64,000 nt of DNA from Anodontia alba (GCA_964016985.1 OZ024827.1:14774374-14838373); one strand, 5' to 3'; shown: positions 32,236-42,632, numbered from the stretch's first letter. The notes: a model not told the origin generated them from the letters alone. Numbers and translations: made by a program.

Positions 32236-32431
32236 GTCACCCCTGAGTTTCTGAAGTAGGCTCTTCTGTCTTTGATTTTGGACATATCAGTTGCTGCACA
32301 CGGGGGTTGGTGGGGGTGGTGGTGTGCGTGGGGGTGTCATTGAAAAATCCAGAATCAAATGGCAAACAGTGTAGATCCTGATGAGATGGCTTGTTATGAG
32401 CTGTCTCATCTAGATCTACACTGTTGGCAAA
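32236..32431. repeat. Family L element L1 with G-rich insert
   Basis: CTGAGTTTCTGAAGTAGG left part and AACAGTGTAGATCCTGATGA core with GGCTTGTTATGAGCTG tip. A G-rich stretch at 32302-32334 has three G5 tracts and several GG. Confidence 0.6.
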
Positions 32432-32490
32432 GATATATGTTTTGGTCATAGTTAAAAGTTATTTTGTTTGATTTAACATAGATGGTTGTT

Positions 32491-32780
32491 TTGGAGTTTA
32501 ACGGCCCAGTCAAAACTACTAAGGTCATGTCATGCTGGTCAGTTTACCTACCCACACTTTTCCAGGGCAGGATTAGTCATCTAAGTGGTGTACCAGTACT
32601 GTGCACATTCAGTCCTCAGAAACTGAACCCTTCTTGAATTAGCGGAAGAGAGAGAATGACTGTAGAAAATTTTTTATGATTAATCTCCATGAAAGATTGT
32701 TTCCAGACCCAGTAGGGATCAAACCCATGACCTCCTGCTCACCAGTCTGACGTGCATTCATCTGAGCCAGCGAGGTCGGC
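32491..32780 (-). mobile_element. tRNA-derived SINE, near full length (SINE-1)
   Basis: On the - strand it starts GCCGACCTCGCTGGCTCAGA (A-box-like), then GGTTTGATCCC (B-box-like), followed by a conserved body (CTTTCATGGAGATTAATCAT) and an end in GGGCCGTTAAACTCCAA. Two relatives lie at 47861 and 61228. It could belong to the molluscan V-SINE type, which I cannot verify. The acceptor stem and anticodon arm no longer fold as a functional tRNA. Confidence 0.82.
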
Positions 32781-32884
32781 ATGTTTAATAGTACAGGCAA
32801 GAGAAGTAATGTAATTTGCAGAGGGAGATTTAATTGCCTCCCTTTGCAAAAATGATTATGTCCCTTATCTGTAGAACAGTTTAG

Positions 32885-33000
32885 TTAGTCCTTTTTTACC
32901 CCTGAGTTTCTGAAGTAAAGTTAGTCTTTTTATACCCCTAAGTTTCTGAAGTAAAGTTAGTCCTTTTTTAGCTCTGAGTTTCTGAAGTAAATTATTGTCT
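32885..33000 (+). repeat. Three-copy tandem, AGTTTCTGAAGTAAAGTTAG unit
   Basis: About 36-50 bp units with GTCCTTTTTTA spacers; the last unit leads into L2. Confidence 0.7.
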
Positions 33001-33115
33001 TTGAATTTGGATACATCAGTTGTTGCAAGTAAGAAAGTCAGTAATAAAATAAGGCCAGAATGAGACGGCTCATTACAAGCCGTCTCTGTGGATCTACACT
33101 GTTTGGTGTAGATCT
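32968..33115. repeat. Family L element L2
   Basis: CTGAGTTTCTGAAGTAAATT, ATACATCAGTTGTTGCAAG and the hairpin GAGACGGCTCATTACAAGCCG match L1. Confidence 0.6.
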
Positions 33116-33340
33116 GCTTTGGGATTGTTAATGGGCAAATTTTGTCAATTTTTGACAGTTATCTGCCCACGACACATCCATATTTTCGTTTCAGGACTAT
33201 AACATGAGTAAATCCCAATGAATTTTCAATAAACTTGATACATTTATATGCATTGATTTTTAGAGATCTGGTTTGGGATTGCTAATGGTCAAATTTCATC
33301 CATTTTCGACAGAGTTATCTGCCCATGACACAATAATGGT
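33111..33340 (+). repeat. Direct duplication, period 154 bp
   Basis: GGTTTGGGATTGCTAATGG/CTTTGGGATTGTTAATGGG plus TTATCTGCCCACGACAC/TTATCTGCCCATGACAC at matching offsets 33111 and 33265. Confidence 0.7.
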
Positions 33341-33354
33341 GTGGAATTATCGCT

Positions 33355-33452
33355 TCACGTTTTGTTTTTCCATGGAAACACATGTTGTGGGCACTCATTA
33401 AGAATGCCTTGCCAAAATGCATCTTTATGAGTACCCACAATATATGGGCCGC
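33355..33452. repeat. Family M hairpin
   Basis: CATGTTGTGGGCACTCATTA and ATGAGTACCCACAATATATG around a degraded tip. Confidence 0.6.
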
Positions 33453-33471
33453 ACCATGAGAAATTGTGTTT

Positions 33472-33655
33472 TCAAGCACATGGGGACAGGGAAGGTAGAG
33501 ATTAGTCTACGCATTCATGCAGTCTAATCAGGGCCTTCACTGTCCATTAACAGAATTATTTGATACTGAAGACTGGAGAGTAAAGGTCCAGATGATATTT
33601 TGTGCATGCACAGGATGATCTCAACCTGCGAATTTTGCACATGTTCGAAGGCATT
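33472..33655. repeat. Family K double hairpin
   Basis: ACATGGGGACAGGGAAGG and GGGCCTTCACTGTCCATTAA, then AAGGTCCAGATGATATTTTG. Confidence 0.55.
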
Positions 33656-33778
33656 TCTTGCTTGACACCACCCATATGATTTATGGAGAAATAAGATAAA
33701 AATATTATCTGGATACCCCTCCTATCTGGAGCTCTGATAACTGGGCTGCACCAAGTAAAAAAGTGCCTTTGAACATGC

Positions 33779-33991
33779 TTAACCCTTCTCTTGCTGAACA
33801 CGACACGCCCTGTCTTAGCAAACAGTGTAGATCCAGATCAGTTGGCTTCTGAAGAAGCCAATTGATCTGGATCTGCACTGTTTGCCAATTAGTATGTGAA
33901 TGTCTATTAGGCATATGGATCAAGTGATTTGAATGGCTGAAAATTAGAAGTGGGCATGGCATCTTAATTTATTCAGCATGACAATGGTTAA
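33779..33991 (+). repeat. TTAA-D element D5
   Basis: TTAA at 33779 and 33988. Tip GGCTTCTGAAGAAGCC; single mismatches in the termini. Confidence 0.88.
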
Positions 33992-34078
33992 AATGCACAA
34001 ATTCAAAATCATCCTGAGCACGCAGTATCAGCTGGGCCTTTGCTCTCCATTTCTACATTCTGTTGTATACATTGCTTT

Positions 34079-34165
34079 TGTTAGTGGATAGTAAAGGCCC
34101 TGATCAGTCTGTACTTCTGCACAGGCTGATCTGTGCAGTGGCTGTCCACATATGCCTGAAGACAT
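34079..34165. repeat. Family K hairpin 40 bp upstream of the last exon
   Basis: TAGTGGATAGTAAAGGCCCT, CACAGGCTGATCTG, then GTCCACATATGCC. It lies in the branch-point region of intron 4. Confidence 0.6.
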
Positions 34166-34205
34166 ATACATGGTGAGGCCCAACTATCATTTTGTTCATT
34201 TTCAG

Positions 34206-34370
34206 GTAGAAGACACTTTATTAAGAGAACAAATAGATCAGTATAATAGACAATTAAGAGATTTTGAAGATAGACAACGACACTATCGTGAAGAACAAGA
34301 ACGGCGGGCGGAAGCAGAAGCAGAGGTAGTACAAGCTTTGTTAAATTTTTCTGAGGAGCGAAAATCATAA
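34206..34370 (+). CDS. CBFB: CBFB terminal coding exon with stop
   Basis: This block is 165 bp: 54 codons plus TAA. It opens VEDTLLREQI, corresponding to human QEDALAQQAF, continues through RDFEDRQRHYREEQERR (human REFEDRDRSHREEMEARR), then a Glu/Ala-rich helix (AEAEAEVVQALLNFSEERKS) with no vertebrate counterpart. The charged, heptad-like composition predicts a long helix, possibly coiled coil. An open frame extends 5' to an ATG at 34152, but the sequence before 34206 is intronic: it follows a K hairpin and ends in a pyrimidine-AG acceptor. The human tail ends differently, so the last 20 residues are lineage-specific or represent one of several alternative C-termini. All three coding blocks join without frameshift. 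Confidence 0.93.
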   Translation, partial: VEDTLLREQIDQYNRQLRDFEDRQRHYREEQERRAEAEAEVVQALLNFSEERKS

Positions 34371-34744
34371 TCAGATCATGTGACCAATTCAATTCTACAC
34401 AAAAACCAAATGAAACGCATTTCTTCTAAAGAATCAAAAACAATTCTGCAAATCATTTGGAGCCATTTTGCATCTTATATCATTATAGATGGATTCTTAG
34501 TTTTAAAAACTAAGACTTAGCATCAGAGTTGTCATTGCTGTGGTTATGGTGTTACCATGGATACTGTTGCCAAGGTTATTCTCAAGGTCAATATCAAGGC
34601 TGCTGACTGCATGGCTACAGCTGGATCCTGGCTTTCATCATTGTTATGCATGTTGTATTGTACTAAAAGGTGACCAGTACTGACAAAGAATTTACTAACT
34701 ATAAGCCTAGGCCCAGAGAGGGGCATCCATTATGATACACAGTT

Positions 34745-34888
34745 ACTTGTTGCAGACAACAAATGAATGACAATTTTGTTATTTTTCCCAGAAAATAGGG
34801 CTTGGCATCTCTAAATGAGACAATTCACATGAGATGCCAAGCCCTACTTCCAGTGAAAAATAATGAAACTCTTTTAAAATGTATGCTA
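34745..34888. repeat. Diverged B/C-like hairpin
   Basis: GAAAATAGGGCTTGGCATC mirrored by GATGCCAAGCCCTACTTCC. Confidence 0.55.
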
Positions 34889-34912
34889 ATATAGGTCATG
34901 TCAAGTGAAAAG

Positions 34913-34993
34913 ATGTCCTTGGAGCATCTGCAGACAATGAAGGCACAGATCAGCCTGCCTAACCATTCAGTCTGTTGATCAAGGACTTCTATT
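34913..34993. repeat. Family K hairpin, eroded
   Basis: GACAATGAAGGCACAGATCA then TGTTGATCAAGGACTTC. Confidence 0.4.
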
Positions 34994-35013
34994 TAATTTA
35001 GCAGGTTAAGAAG

Positions 35014-35215
35014 TTAACTCTTAAATTTAAGCGCCATAGCAGACAATATTCTATGTTGTTGTTTTTCACTTTTCAAAAATGTAAGTCATATTTCATCTGA
35101 ATCGTTTGCTTGCAGATGATTTGCATGAAATGTCATGGACTTATTTTCTGTGAAAAGTAAAAAAGCAAAAAATAAAAATGTCTTCTGCTGCAGTTGTGAT
35201 TGGTGCTTTAAGAGA
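35014..35215. repeat. TTAA-C element
   Basis: TTAA at 35014. TTCTGCTGCAGTTGTGATTG, then GTGCTTTAAGAG at right. Tip GTTTGCTTGCAGATGAT. Confidence 0.72.
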
Positions 35216-35400
35216 AAAGGGGTTACACAGTAGTAAGATGTATAGAAGTCAGTGCTGGTTGTTTAGTCAGAAATATTGCTTTAAATTTTGTACACTTTGC
35301 TGTTGTAGAAGGACCTACTACCTCATTTAAAATAATACATGTATGTTCTGATATCAGAGATGCTATGTAAGATAGGAGTCATGCTGCACTAGATCTAGGT

Positions 35401-35600
35401 TTTACCCTTAAAGTGACAAGCAGAATTGCAGCAGATAACAGCCTAATTTTTTTATATTATTTTTCAGAGAAGATAAGGCTTGATGTGAATCATCTGCTAG
35501 ACAAATGATCTACATGAAATGTCAAACCTTATTTTCTCTTCCCAGCAATAGTGTTTTGTTTTTAGAATGTTGTCTGCTGCAACTGTGATTATTGCTTTAA
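35401..35600. repeat. TTAA-C element sharing its TTAA with G1
   Basis: ACCCTTAAAGTGACAAGCAG left; ATTATTGCTTTAA right with TTAA at 35597. Confidence 0.75.
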
Positions 35601-35824
35601 CCCATTGTAGACTGAATAGAATCTCCCACACTATATATTGGAAGAGTCCAATTTCAATTTTAGGTACGTCCAGCTATGATTTTTACATATTCCTAAAGAA
35701 AAATGGTTAAACTATTTGCAAACAGTGGAGACCCTGATCAGATGCCACGTTCTGCAACATCTGATCTGGGTTTGCACTGTTTGCCAATTACCCTTGTATG
35801 GGTCTCCCAACTACAATGGGTTAA
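35597..35824 (-). repeat. TTAA-G element G1
   Basis: TTAACCCATTGTAGACTG left and ACTACAATGGGTTAA right. Core AACAGTGGAGACCCTGATCA with GCCACGTTCTGCAACATC tip. Confidence 0.85.
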
Positions 35825-35989
35825 GGGCTAATGTTAGCAATCATATGCAGTGGTACTGTGGTAGTATGTCCATATGATATTGTTTTTTGTTGTATATTTT
35901 TTCTTTTATTATTTTTTCATGAAATTTGAATAAAAAAAACTGTTGTTGTAGATATATAGTCTATTTATTTTATTGTTTAAGAAAAGTCA

Positions 35990-36066
35990 GTGTGTGCTAA
36001 GCTCTGGATAAAAAAATATTGATACTTTTTATCATTCTTTCTCCTCAAAACATATCTTATGGTAAC
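35990..36066. repeat. Family M left half truncated by A6
   Basis: GGATAAAAAAATATTGATAC then CTCCTCAAAACATATCTTATGG; the hairpin stops where A6 begins. Confidence 0.5.
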
Positions 36067-36067
36067 A

Positions 36068-36345
36068 TGTCAAAACATGCCTATATAATTTTGATCCCCT
36101 TAAACCCCTCATTTATATAGTAAAACTGGGGTTTACTGGAATATACATTATTTTTCTTATTTTGCTAAAAAAACAACAGAGATTGTAGGTACTCATTAGA
36201 ACCTCTTTGCTGAGGCAGTTCTAACGAGATCCCACGATCTATGTTTTGAGCAGAAATATGAAAAATATCAGAATTTTTTGCCTGAAAATTTTCCCATTTT
36301 GATTGTAAAGTTTTCAAAATATTTGAATAGGCATGTTTTCATAAT
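36068..36345 (+). repeat. Family A element, copy A6, CpG-depleted
   Basis: Tip reads CTCTTTGCTGAGGCAG; one of six tip CpGs remains. Ends GTCAAAACATGCC and GGCATGTTTTCATAATG. Confidence 0.85.
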
Positions 36346-36405
36346 GAATTTAATGTTTCCATGGAATATTCATGAAAAATATTCTGCCTGTTCTGAGCTG
36401 TATAT

Positions 36406-36612
36406 AGTAAATGTCCTAATATTTTGAACACTTTATTTTATACTTTTTGCCTAAATTTTATGCAGTTATTTCACAAAATACTTGCATGAATGGCAAACAG
36501 TGTAAACCCTTCTTCAGAAGACTTCTTCAGATGCAGTCTTATCTGGATCTGCACTGTTTGCTTAAGCCTTTTTATCAGAAAGTTGGTTTACAAAATTTTA
36601 AGATAATTACCA
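36406..36612. repeat. Family H element H2
   Basis: TAAATGTCCTAATATTTTGA left, AAAATTTTAAGATAATTACC right. Core is TGGCAAACAGTGTAAACCC; the left arm is damaged. Confidence 0.7.
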
Positions 36613-36860
36613 TAAATTTGTATGCAAAATATTTGCTAATAATGCCCTTCTGACAGAAAAAATGAAACCTCTATTACCCAGTTAACTTACTATTTATATA
36701 ACAATGTTTAAAAAAAAAAAGAAAATGAAATATAAAGACAAGACCCAAACAAACCATTAAGTATCATCTTATCCTCTTTTTTCAGTAAACTGGTATATAA
36801 TGCAGTTAAAAGAGTACCTATGTTATGTTGACTATTTCATTGGAATTTTTCTGTCATGCT

Positions 36861-37073
36861 TAACCCTTGTCCTGCTGAACCCAGATATACCCTGCCTTTG
36901 CAAACAGTGTAGATCCAGATCAGTTGGCTTCTGAAGAAGCCAACTGATCTGGATCTGCACTGTTTGCCATTAAGTATGTGAATTTATAGCAACAATCCAG
37001 ATCAAGTAATCTGATTGGCAGAAAATTAGAAGTGGGCATGGCATCTTAATTTATTCAGCAGGACAAGGGTTAA
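36861..37073 (+). repeat. TTAA-D element D6, reference copy
   Basis: TTAA at 36861 and 37070; ends CCCTTGTCCTGCTGAACC and CAGCAGGACAAGGG. Stem AAACAGTGTAGATCCAGATC is perfect, tip TTCTGAAGAA. Confidence 0.92.
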
Positions 37074-37377
37074 TGTGGTCCATAGAGTAACTCAGTGGAC
37101 ATAATCACTTTATGAGCTAGATTGTTAGAGCACCGGTAACTCTGTTTTGTTTAACAGGTTGACAGTGATGTCATATTAAGAGTTTGCTAGGAGTAACTAT
37201 CTTCATTACATTGGTTGATAGGGTAACCATTTGGAGTATCACGCAAATCAGTCCACTAACTATTGTCATAGTTCAACAAATTAAATTACCTGAATTTTTT
37301 GTTGAAACTGTAACACTTGTCACTCAGATGATTGCTCAATAATTGATAAGATTTAAGGTAAATATATAAAATTACAT

Positions 37378-37795
37378 GGGAAACAACTATGTCAAAATGA
37401 TTGAGCCCACTTCAGAAAAGGGGTCTACTATTAAAAGAAGGGGAGCATTTTTTTTCTTTTTAGATCAGACCCTTTTCAGAAGGGAATGGATGTGCAGAAA
37501 AGCAAACAGGAGGTCAAAACAGTTGTCTCCCTTGTTAACCCTTGTCATGTTGAATAGATTAAGATGCCACACCCATTACCAATTTTCAGCCAATCAGATG
37601 ACTTGATCAAGGTTGTTGATACAAATTCACATTTTTACTTGCAAACAGTGCAGAACCAGATCAGTTGGCTTCTTCAGAAGCCAAAAGCCAACTGATCTGG
37701 ATCTGCACTGTTTGCAAAGGCAGGGTATATCCGGGTTCAATAGGACAAGGGTTAAAAATGTTGGCTAAACTACCAGTTGTATCCTGTCTCCTTAA
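37378..37795. repeat. Family O element interrupted by D7
   Basis: Left part to AGTTGTCTCCCTTG, right part AAATGTTGGCTAAACTACC then TTGTATCC. Joined, these match the O end seen at 63665-63705. Confidence 0.78.
37535..37755 (-). repeat. TTAA-D element D7 nested in O
   Basis: TTAA at 37535 and 37752. The tip has a small AAGCC duplication (AGAAGCCAAAAGCCAAC). Confidence 0.9.
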
Positions 37796-38096
37796 CTAAA
37801 AAATTCAAGTGATTTGATTGGCTGAAGTGCAACAACAATTTTGTCGATTTGCATATTAATATTCTCAGTGGTATTTATTTTGACTGATGTGTTTTTTCCA
37901 GTTGTCTGTTTAAAGTTAGAAGAAAATAAAAATACACTGTTTGTTACAAGAAAACACAAATATATAAACTGGTAACAGCTGTGAAGCATATATTTATATT
38001 ATTTTACTTGTTTTTACTATGAAAAATAGTGTTATCTTTTCTTAAGACAATGTATGGCAGTATATATATTTTCAATATAATTAACATAGCAACAGA

Positions 38097-38278
38097 TAAG
38101 AGGGGGTATCCATATGATATTTTTCTTATTCCTCTACAAAAACACATGTTGTGGGACTCATTAGAAGCACCTCACTGAGGCACTTCTAATGAGTACCCAC
38201 AACAAATGTTTTTGTCAAGAAACAAGAAAATTGTCAATATTTTTTTGTTGAAAAAATGCCTTATCTGGAGCTATGAAT
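38097..38278. repeat. Family M element, reference copy
   Basis: AGATAAGAGGGGGTATCCAT left, GCCTTATCTGGAGCTATG right. Hairpin TACCCACAAC with tip CACCTCACTGAGGCAC. Confidence 0.78.
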
Positions 38279-38579
38279 TAAGGATGTATGTACAAGCATT
38301 TGAAACTCAGTATCTTTGCAATCTTGTTGAAAGATTTCTTTTCTCAAATGTTTTCATGTTGAACAGAAGTTGATAAGTTGTATTCCTGGTAGAATTTTCA
38401 AAATCTGACATTCATACTGGTGTCCACATTTTATGTGTCAAAATTTGTTATAAAATTGTAAGTAATATAAAATCTTAAATTTTAAAATTATGAAGACATC
38501 TTCATATTTGAATATTATTGAACAAGTTAACTTATACTTATAACACTACAATTATTTAAAAAAAAAAAAATGATTGTAT

Positions 38580-38735
38580 TACATAGTTACCCAAATATCC
38601 AGATAGTCAGGTCTGAGCAGACACTATATATGATCAAGGTCTACACTGTTTGCCACTCATCCAGCAGTTTGTAGATGCATCAACAAGTAGTGATATGTAT
38701 GGGCTTGGTCCTATTTTAAGACAAGTATGGTAGGC
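38580..38735. repeat. Family F-like element, eroded
   Basis: GTCTACACTGTTTGCCACTC right arm; left arm GAGCAGACACTATATATG is diverged. Confidence 0.4.
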
Positions 38736-39009
38736 AATCAACATGTACAAATACTTAGACAAATATGGAATGCATAAATTTTGTCAGTCATTTTATGCTG
38801 CAGTAGCATCAGTGTGTAAATGATCTACAGTTTTTATTGTCTTATTTTTGTCTGTATCAGCTTTGATCTCAGTGGCAATATTTCATTTACCTGTTAGTTT
38901 GGAGATCTCTGTCAAGTACCTAATCAAGCAAAATGTTACCTTATGACATGCACAACCAGTATAAGCTCAGTCATGGCCTTACCAGAAGAATTCTGGTGGC
39001 TTTAATAAC

Positions 39010-39253
39010 TGAGCCACAATTTGAGAAAATGTACCATCTGACATGTCTACCCAAGGAAGACAAAAATTAGCCTGTGCATCCACTCAGTCTAATCAGTGTC
39101 TTCCGTGTCCTCATGAAACTTTGTGTCCTTGGCTATCCAAAATGCACAGAATGGAGATTCTAATCAGACTGGGCAAATGCTGAGGCTGATCTGAATCTTT
39201 GCTGGGTGCACATGTCTGAGGGTATGTTTTCTAATTTTGTTGTGGCTCAGCTG
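39010..39253. repeat. Family I element, full length, CpG-depleted
   Basis: GAGCCACAATTTGAGAAAAT left, TTTGTTGTGGCTCAG right, two hairpins with GGCTATCCAAAATGCAC spacer. Confidence 0.72.
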
Positions 39254-39540
39254 TTTTTAAACAGCAATACTTTTCACGTATGTAATAATCACTCACTCAC
39301 TAATAAGATTTCACTGAAAATTGACTAATGTGATTGGATGTAATTCAACAATTATTTTGTTGATTTGTCCAGTGCTCCCAGTTCAGTGAGTCAATTATGA
39401 TCATTGTCTATGCCCATGATCATTATCTACACCTGTGGACGTAGACAATCTTAATGTTTACCATTGCTCTTGAAGCACTTTATGGAAGGTATTGGACTGG
39501 TCCAATGCTATTTACCATGAACTGCTCAATGTTATTATAA

Positions 39541-39631
39541 CTAAGTATTAGCTTTCACAAAAAGCTTGGTCTACGCTGAGCACACACTGTGTGCTCAGCG
39601 TAGGCCAAGTTTTTTGTGAAGCTTATACTTG
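39541..39631. repeat. Palindrome T, single copy
   Basis: AAGTATTAGCTTTCACAAAA mirrored by TTTTGTGAAGCTTATACTT. Inner CTACGCTGAGCACACA/TGTGTGCTCAGCGTAG is perfect with no loop. Confidence 0.75.
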
Positions 39632-39757
39632 TAAAGCAGTAATAGCTGTCGGATCTTCAGTACTCAGTGATCTCAGAGAATCTTGTTTTTGCTTGATAAG
39701 GTTGAATTTTCCATGAGCTTTGTACAGTACCAGTATATGTCAGACCATATCCTGACT

Positions 39758-39859
39758 AAGTGGGCACATGATGTTTAAAGGATGGCAAACTAGTGTTAAG
39801 GGTCGACATTGCATCAACATTAATTTGACATTGTATAAATATCATATGCCCACTGGGTT
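39758..39859. repeat. Family Q element, CpG-depleted
   Basis: TAAGTGGGCACATGATGTTT to ATATCATATGCCCACTGGG. Confidence 0.6.
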
Positions 39860-40003
39860 ATTGTCTCTTTCCACTTCCATGCTCTAACCTCCCCTCAGTG
39901 ATTTGTTTACAAAGTTTGTCTGTCTGTTTGCCCGGTCTGTTTGTAACACTGTGTACATATTCATAAGTAAATCTGAAAAAGGAAAAAAAAATACTAAATT
40001 TTA

Positions 40004-40217
40004 TTAACCTTTACCACTCTGTGGGCTAATTCAACAGACAACAAATTGATGGTACTTTTCTTATTTTTCTTAGAAAACAGGATTTGACATTTGATGCATA
40101 ATTGTCACAAGTGGAGACAATTTGCATGAACAGTCAAATCCTGTTTCCAAGAAAAAACAAGAAAAATATTTCAGTATATCATATGTGCTGAAAATTTTAC
40201 CCAGAGTGCTAAGCGGC
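40004..40217. repeat. TTAA-B element
   Basis: TTAACCTTTACCACTCTGTG left, CCCAGAGTGCTAAGCGG right; complete stem with GTCACAAGTGGAGAC tip. Confidence 0.82.
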
Positions 40218-40592
40218 AAATAGATTTGCTGCTAATAGAGTAAAAGGGATGATAACAAGTTCTGTTTATGGCCAGTTTGAGGGAAAAAGAAAAGAAAAGA
40301 GAGAGAGAGAAAAAAAAAAGGATGTTAAGACTCATACAGAAATTTACAAATTGAAGTTAATTCTTTATGGCTGCAAATAATTTCAAAGCAAACTCCTAGC
40401 ATTTGTAATCTCGAAGCAAAATTATAAAGATACTATGGTGGATCCAGGGGTGGCAAGTCAAGTTCTCTCTTTAGAACAAAAATGTACATGTTCAACATTA
40501 ATTTGCTGTGAAGTTCACAGTAAAAACTTTAGGCATCCTCGTAGTATGAAAGCAAAAATATCTGGAGCCTTTAGTCGCTTTGCAAATATGCA

Positions 40593-40835
40593 TTACGAAA
40601 ACACGCCTGTTCAAATACATAGAAATTTTCACCTCCAAAAATTGAACATTTTCAGATAAAAAAACACTGATATTTTTCATATTTCTGATCAAAACATAGA
40701 TTGTGGGTACTCATTAGAACTGCCTCAGTACCCACAATCTATGTTTTTGAGCAAAAATGTATACCCCTGTAAACCCCAGTATTACTATATAAAAGTGGGG
40801 TTTAAGGGGGTCAAAATTATATAGGCGTTATGGTG
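40593..40835 (-). repeat. Family A element, copy A7, tip partly deleted
   Basis: One hairpin arm ends at ACTGCCTCAGTACCCACAAT; no tip CpG. The left-hand family end is truncated to ATAGGCGTTATGG. Confidence 0.8.
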
Positions 40836-41130
40836 TAAAGAGATACATTGTATATGTAGCTTCTGAAAGATGAAAGGTTTAATAGTGAAGAAAAAAAACA
40901 TTACTTGAGAATATCCTTGGTTTAGTTTCATATTATATCATAGTCTTTAAAATCCATCCTTTTGTTTGTATTACCTTGCTTGGTCACATGATCTGATTTC
41001 TAAAACTGAGAAAAAAAAATTGTTGAAATTTGAATAATTCATTTCTAAAGATAGACAAGCTGTGTTCTTCTTTTAAATGCTGAACATCAGTTTAGACATC
41101 ATTTTCAGAATACATAAAAACTAAAATATC

Positions 41131-41301
41131 ATAACTCCAGATGAGGTGCTTTTTCAGACAAAAGGGATTGATATTTTCTTATTTCTCCATGAAAACACAT
41201 GTTGTGGGTATTCTTTAGAAGTACTTCTAATGAGTACCACAACACGTGTTTTCATGAAGAAATAAGGAAAATAGTTATCCCGATACTCCTTGTCTGGAGC
41301 T
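41131..41301. repeat. Family M element
   Basis: CTCCAGATGAGGTGCTTTTT left, CCTTGTCTGGAGCTATG right. Apex shortened to AGAAGTACTTCT. Confidence 0.75.
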
Positions 41302-41651
41302 ATGAAATATTGTATGCCTGTTTACAAAAGAAAATTTGTTCTTTGGCAGCTGATTTCTCTCGGCAAAATATTAGTATTAAATACTAGAACAAGCTTACAG
41401 AATTTTTTTTTAACCAGAAAGAGTAGGTTTTTAATTCTAAATCTGTTTGCTTTTTTGACTACCGATAGTATCACTGATGCATGCATATCAGGCCTGTAGG
41501 AATTGAGCATGAAAGTGGGACTGAGCAAAGAGATGGCCATGCCATGAGAAGGGACTGGTCTTCTGGGCATATAAGAACAGTAATGGCAAGTTTAGCCTGC
41601 TCCCGTAAACAATCTGCCATAATAACCTGAGTATTGGGACAGAAAGACCTG

Positions 41652-41690
41652 AGCAAACAGTGTAGACCCAGATCAGATGCCTCAAAGTAG
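41652..41690 (+). repeat. Solo AAACAGTG arm
   Basis: GAGCAAACAGTGTAGACCCA then GATCAGATGCCTC with no mirrored arm. Confidence 0.5.
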
Positions 41691-42124
41691 TGAAACTCAA
41701 GTTTCAAAGATACCAGAATTGGCTCAGAGATCCCAAAGAAGTTAAAGTAAGAAAAAAAACAACACAGCAATATGATGAAGTATGGGGAGATCTGTGGGTT
41801 TTTACTCCTTTCCCCATGAGCCTGAATTTGGACTCCTTTAAGAACTTTGGTGTTTATACCATAAAAATTTGATTTTACAGGATCAGGGATGACGAACAGT
41901 TAACCCTTATGGAACGATTTTATCATGTGTTCAGCCATATCACGTGAAATGTCTCAAGGATTACTTATTGAACCCTACAGAAATGTAAGGTTTGAAGACA
42001 CCTCTTATTCCATGGACAGTGAATTTTTGTGTTCATCTTGTGTTGTTGTCAAACAATGAGTTTGTCAATACATAAAAATATGATATTGTATGATACTTTT
42101 ACCACAAACCTGAATATAAAACAA

Positions 42125-42312
42125 TTAACTTTTAAAGTGTCAAGCAAAATTTGTAGCAGACAACATTCTATTTTTTTTTATTTCATGTGAATTGTCTGCT
42201 TGGCAGACAATTCACATGAAATATCAAGACTTATTTTCTATGAAAAAATAATAATAATAATAAAAAATATTTAAAAGTGTTGTCTGCTGCAGTTATGATT
42301 GGTGCTTTAAGA
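42125..42312. repeat. TTAA-C element
   Basis: TTAACTTTTAAAGTGTCAAG left. Perfect inner stem CATGTGAATTGTCTGC; right GGTGCTTTAAGAG. CpGs are replaced by TG/CA. Confidence 0.78.
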
Positions 42313-42533
42313 GATAATTTCGAACATAGAGAAACAAGAAACAAGTTCAGAGTCAAGGCACCTGATCATGGACACTGAGATAGAGCAAGGATTTAAATGA
42401 AATATTTTTTTTTTTTTTTCAAAAATTAGGGGTAGACAACAGAAAGAATAACCAACAATGGTACTTTTAATTGGAACTTTATTTTGACTGACCGGTTCTG
42501 TGTATCCAATACCTTTTTCAAGATTATTTTTAG

Positions 42534-42632
42534 GGTATTTTTGTTATTTTTCCATGAAAACTTATATTATGAAACTTAATTTGAATTTTCTCAGAGGAAT
42601 ATATGATTTCATGAAGAAATAAAGCCAAATGG
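42534..42632. repeat. Family M remnant
   Basis: TTATTTTTCCATGAAAACTT and GATTTCATGAAGAAATAAA. Confidence 0.4.

Larger units (their letters stand above)
20945..34205 (+). other. CBFB intron 4 (13.3 kb, GT-AG)
   Basis: The donor is GTAAGTATTAA, and its TTAA is the insertion site of element B10. The acceptor is ATTTTGTTCATTTTCAG. Element-free or unclassifiable stretches are 21790-22060, 22700-23180, 24105-24440, 27235-27560, 27940-29035, 29160-31115 and 31740-32000. No exon-like coding similarity was seen in them. Confidence 0.9.
1..34370 (+). other. CBFB: CBFB gene, 3' portion (exons 3-5 by vertebrate numbering)
   Basis: Three separated coding blocks on the + strand read as one protein in phase 0, each bounded by consensus splice sites: TTTTCAG before 3801, GTAAGT after 3920, ATTTCAG before 20828, GTAAGT after 20944, TTTTCAG before 34206. 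The blocks line up in order and almost without gaps with human CBFB residues from about 56 to the C-terminal region. The two N-terminal exons (about 55 residues) were looked for in 1-3800 by eye and not seen, so the gene presumably starts upstream of the window. The family role is to bind the Runt domain of RUNX proteins, relieve its autoinhibition and strengthen DNA binding, in cytoplasm and nucleus. The introns are packed with palindromic mobile elements. Confidence 0.9.
34371..35940 (+). other. Probable CBFB 3' UTR and flank
   Basis: This region follows the stop. No AATAAA lies in the first 700 bp. AATAAA occurs near 35171 inside a TTAA-C element and at 35929-35934 just before an A8 run. 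Either could end the transcript, but neither can be confirmed from sequence. 34371-34740 holds nothing else recognisable. Confidence 0.35.

Noticed and set aside
32491..32780. tRNA gene
   Set aside because: Box-like motifs are present but the cloverleaf is not maintained and a SINE body follows.
34152..34205. ATG upstream of the last exon as a gene start
   Set aside because: It is intronic, lies beside a K hairpin, and is followed by a pyrimidine-AG acceptor; no promoter evidence.
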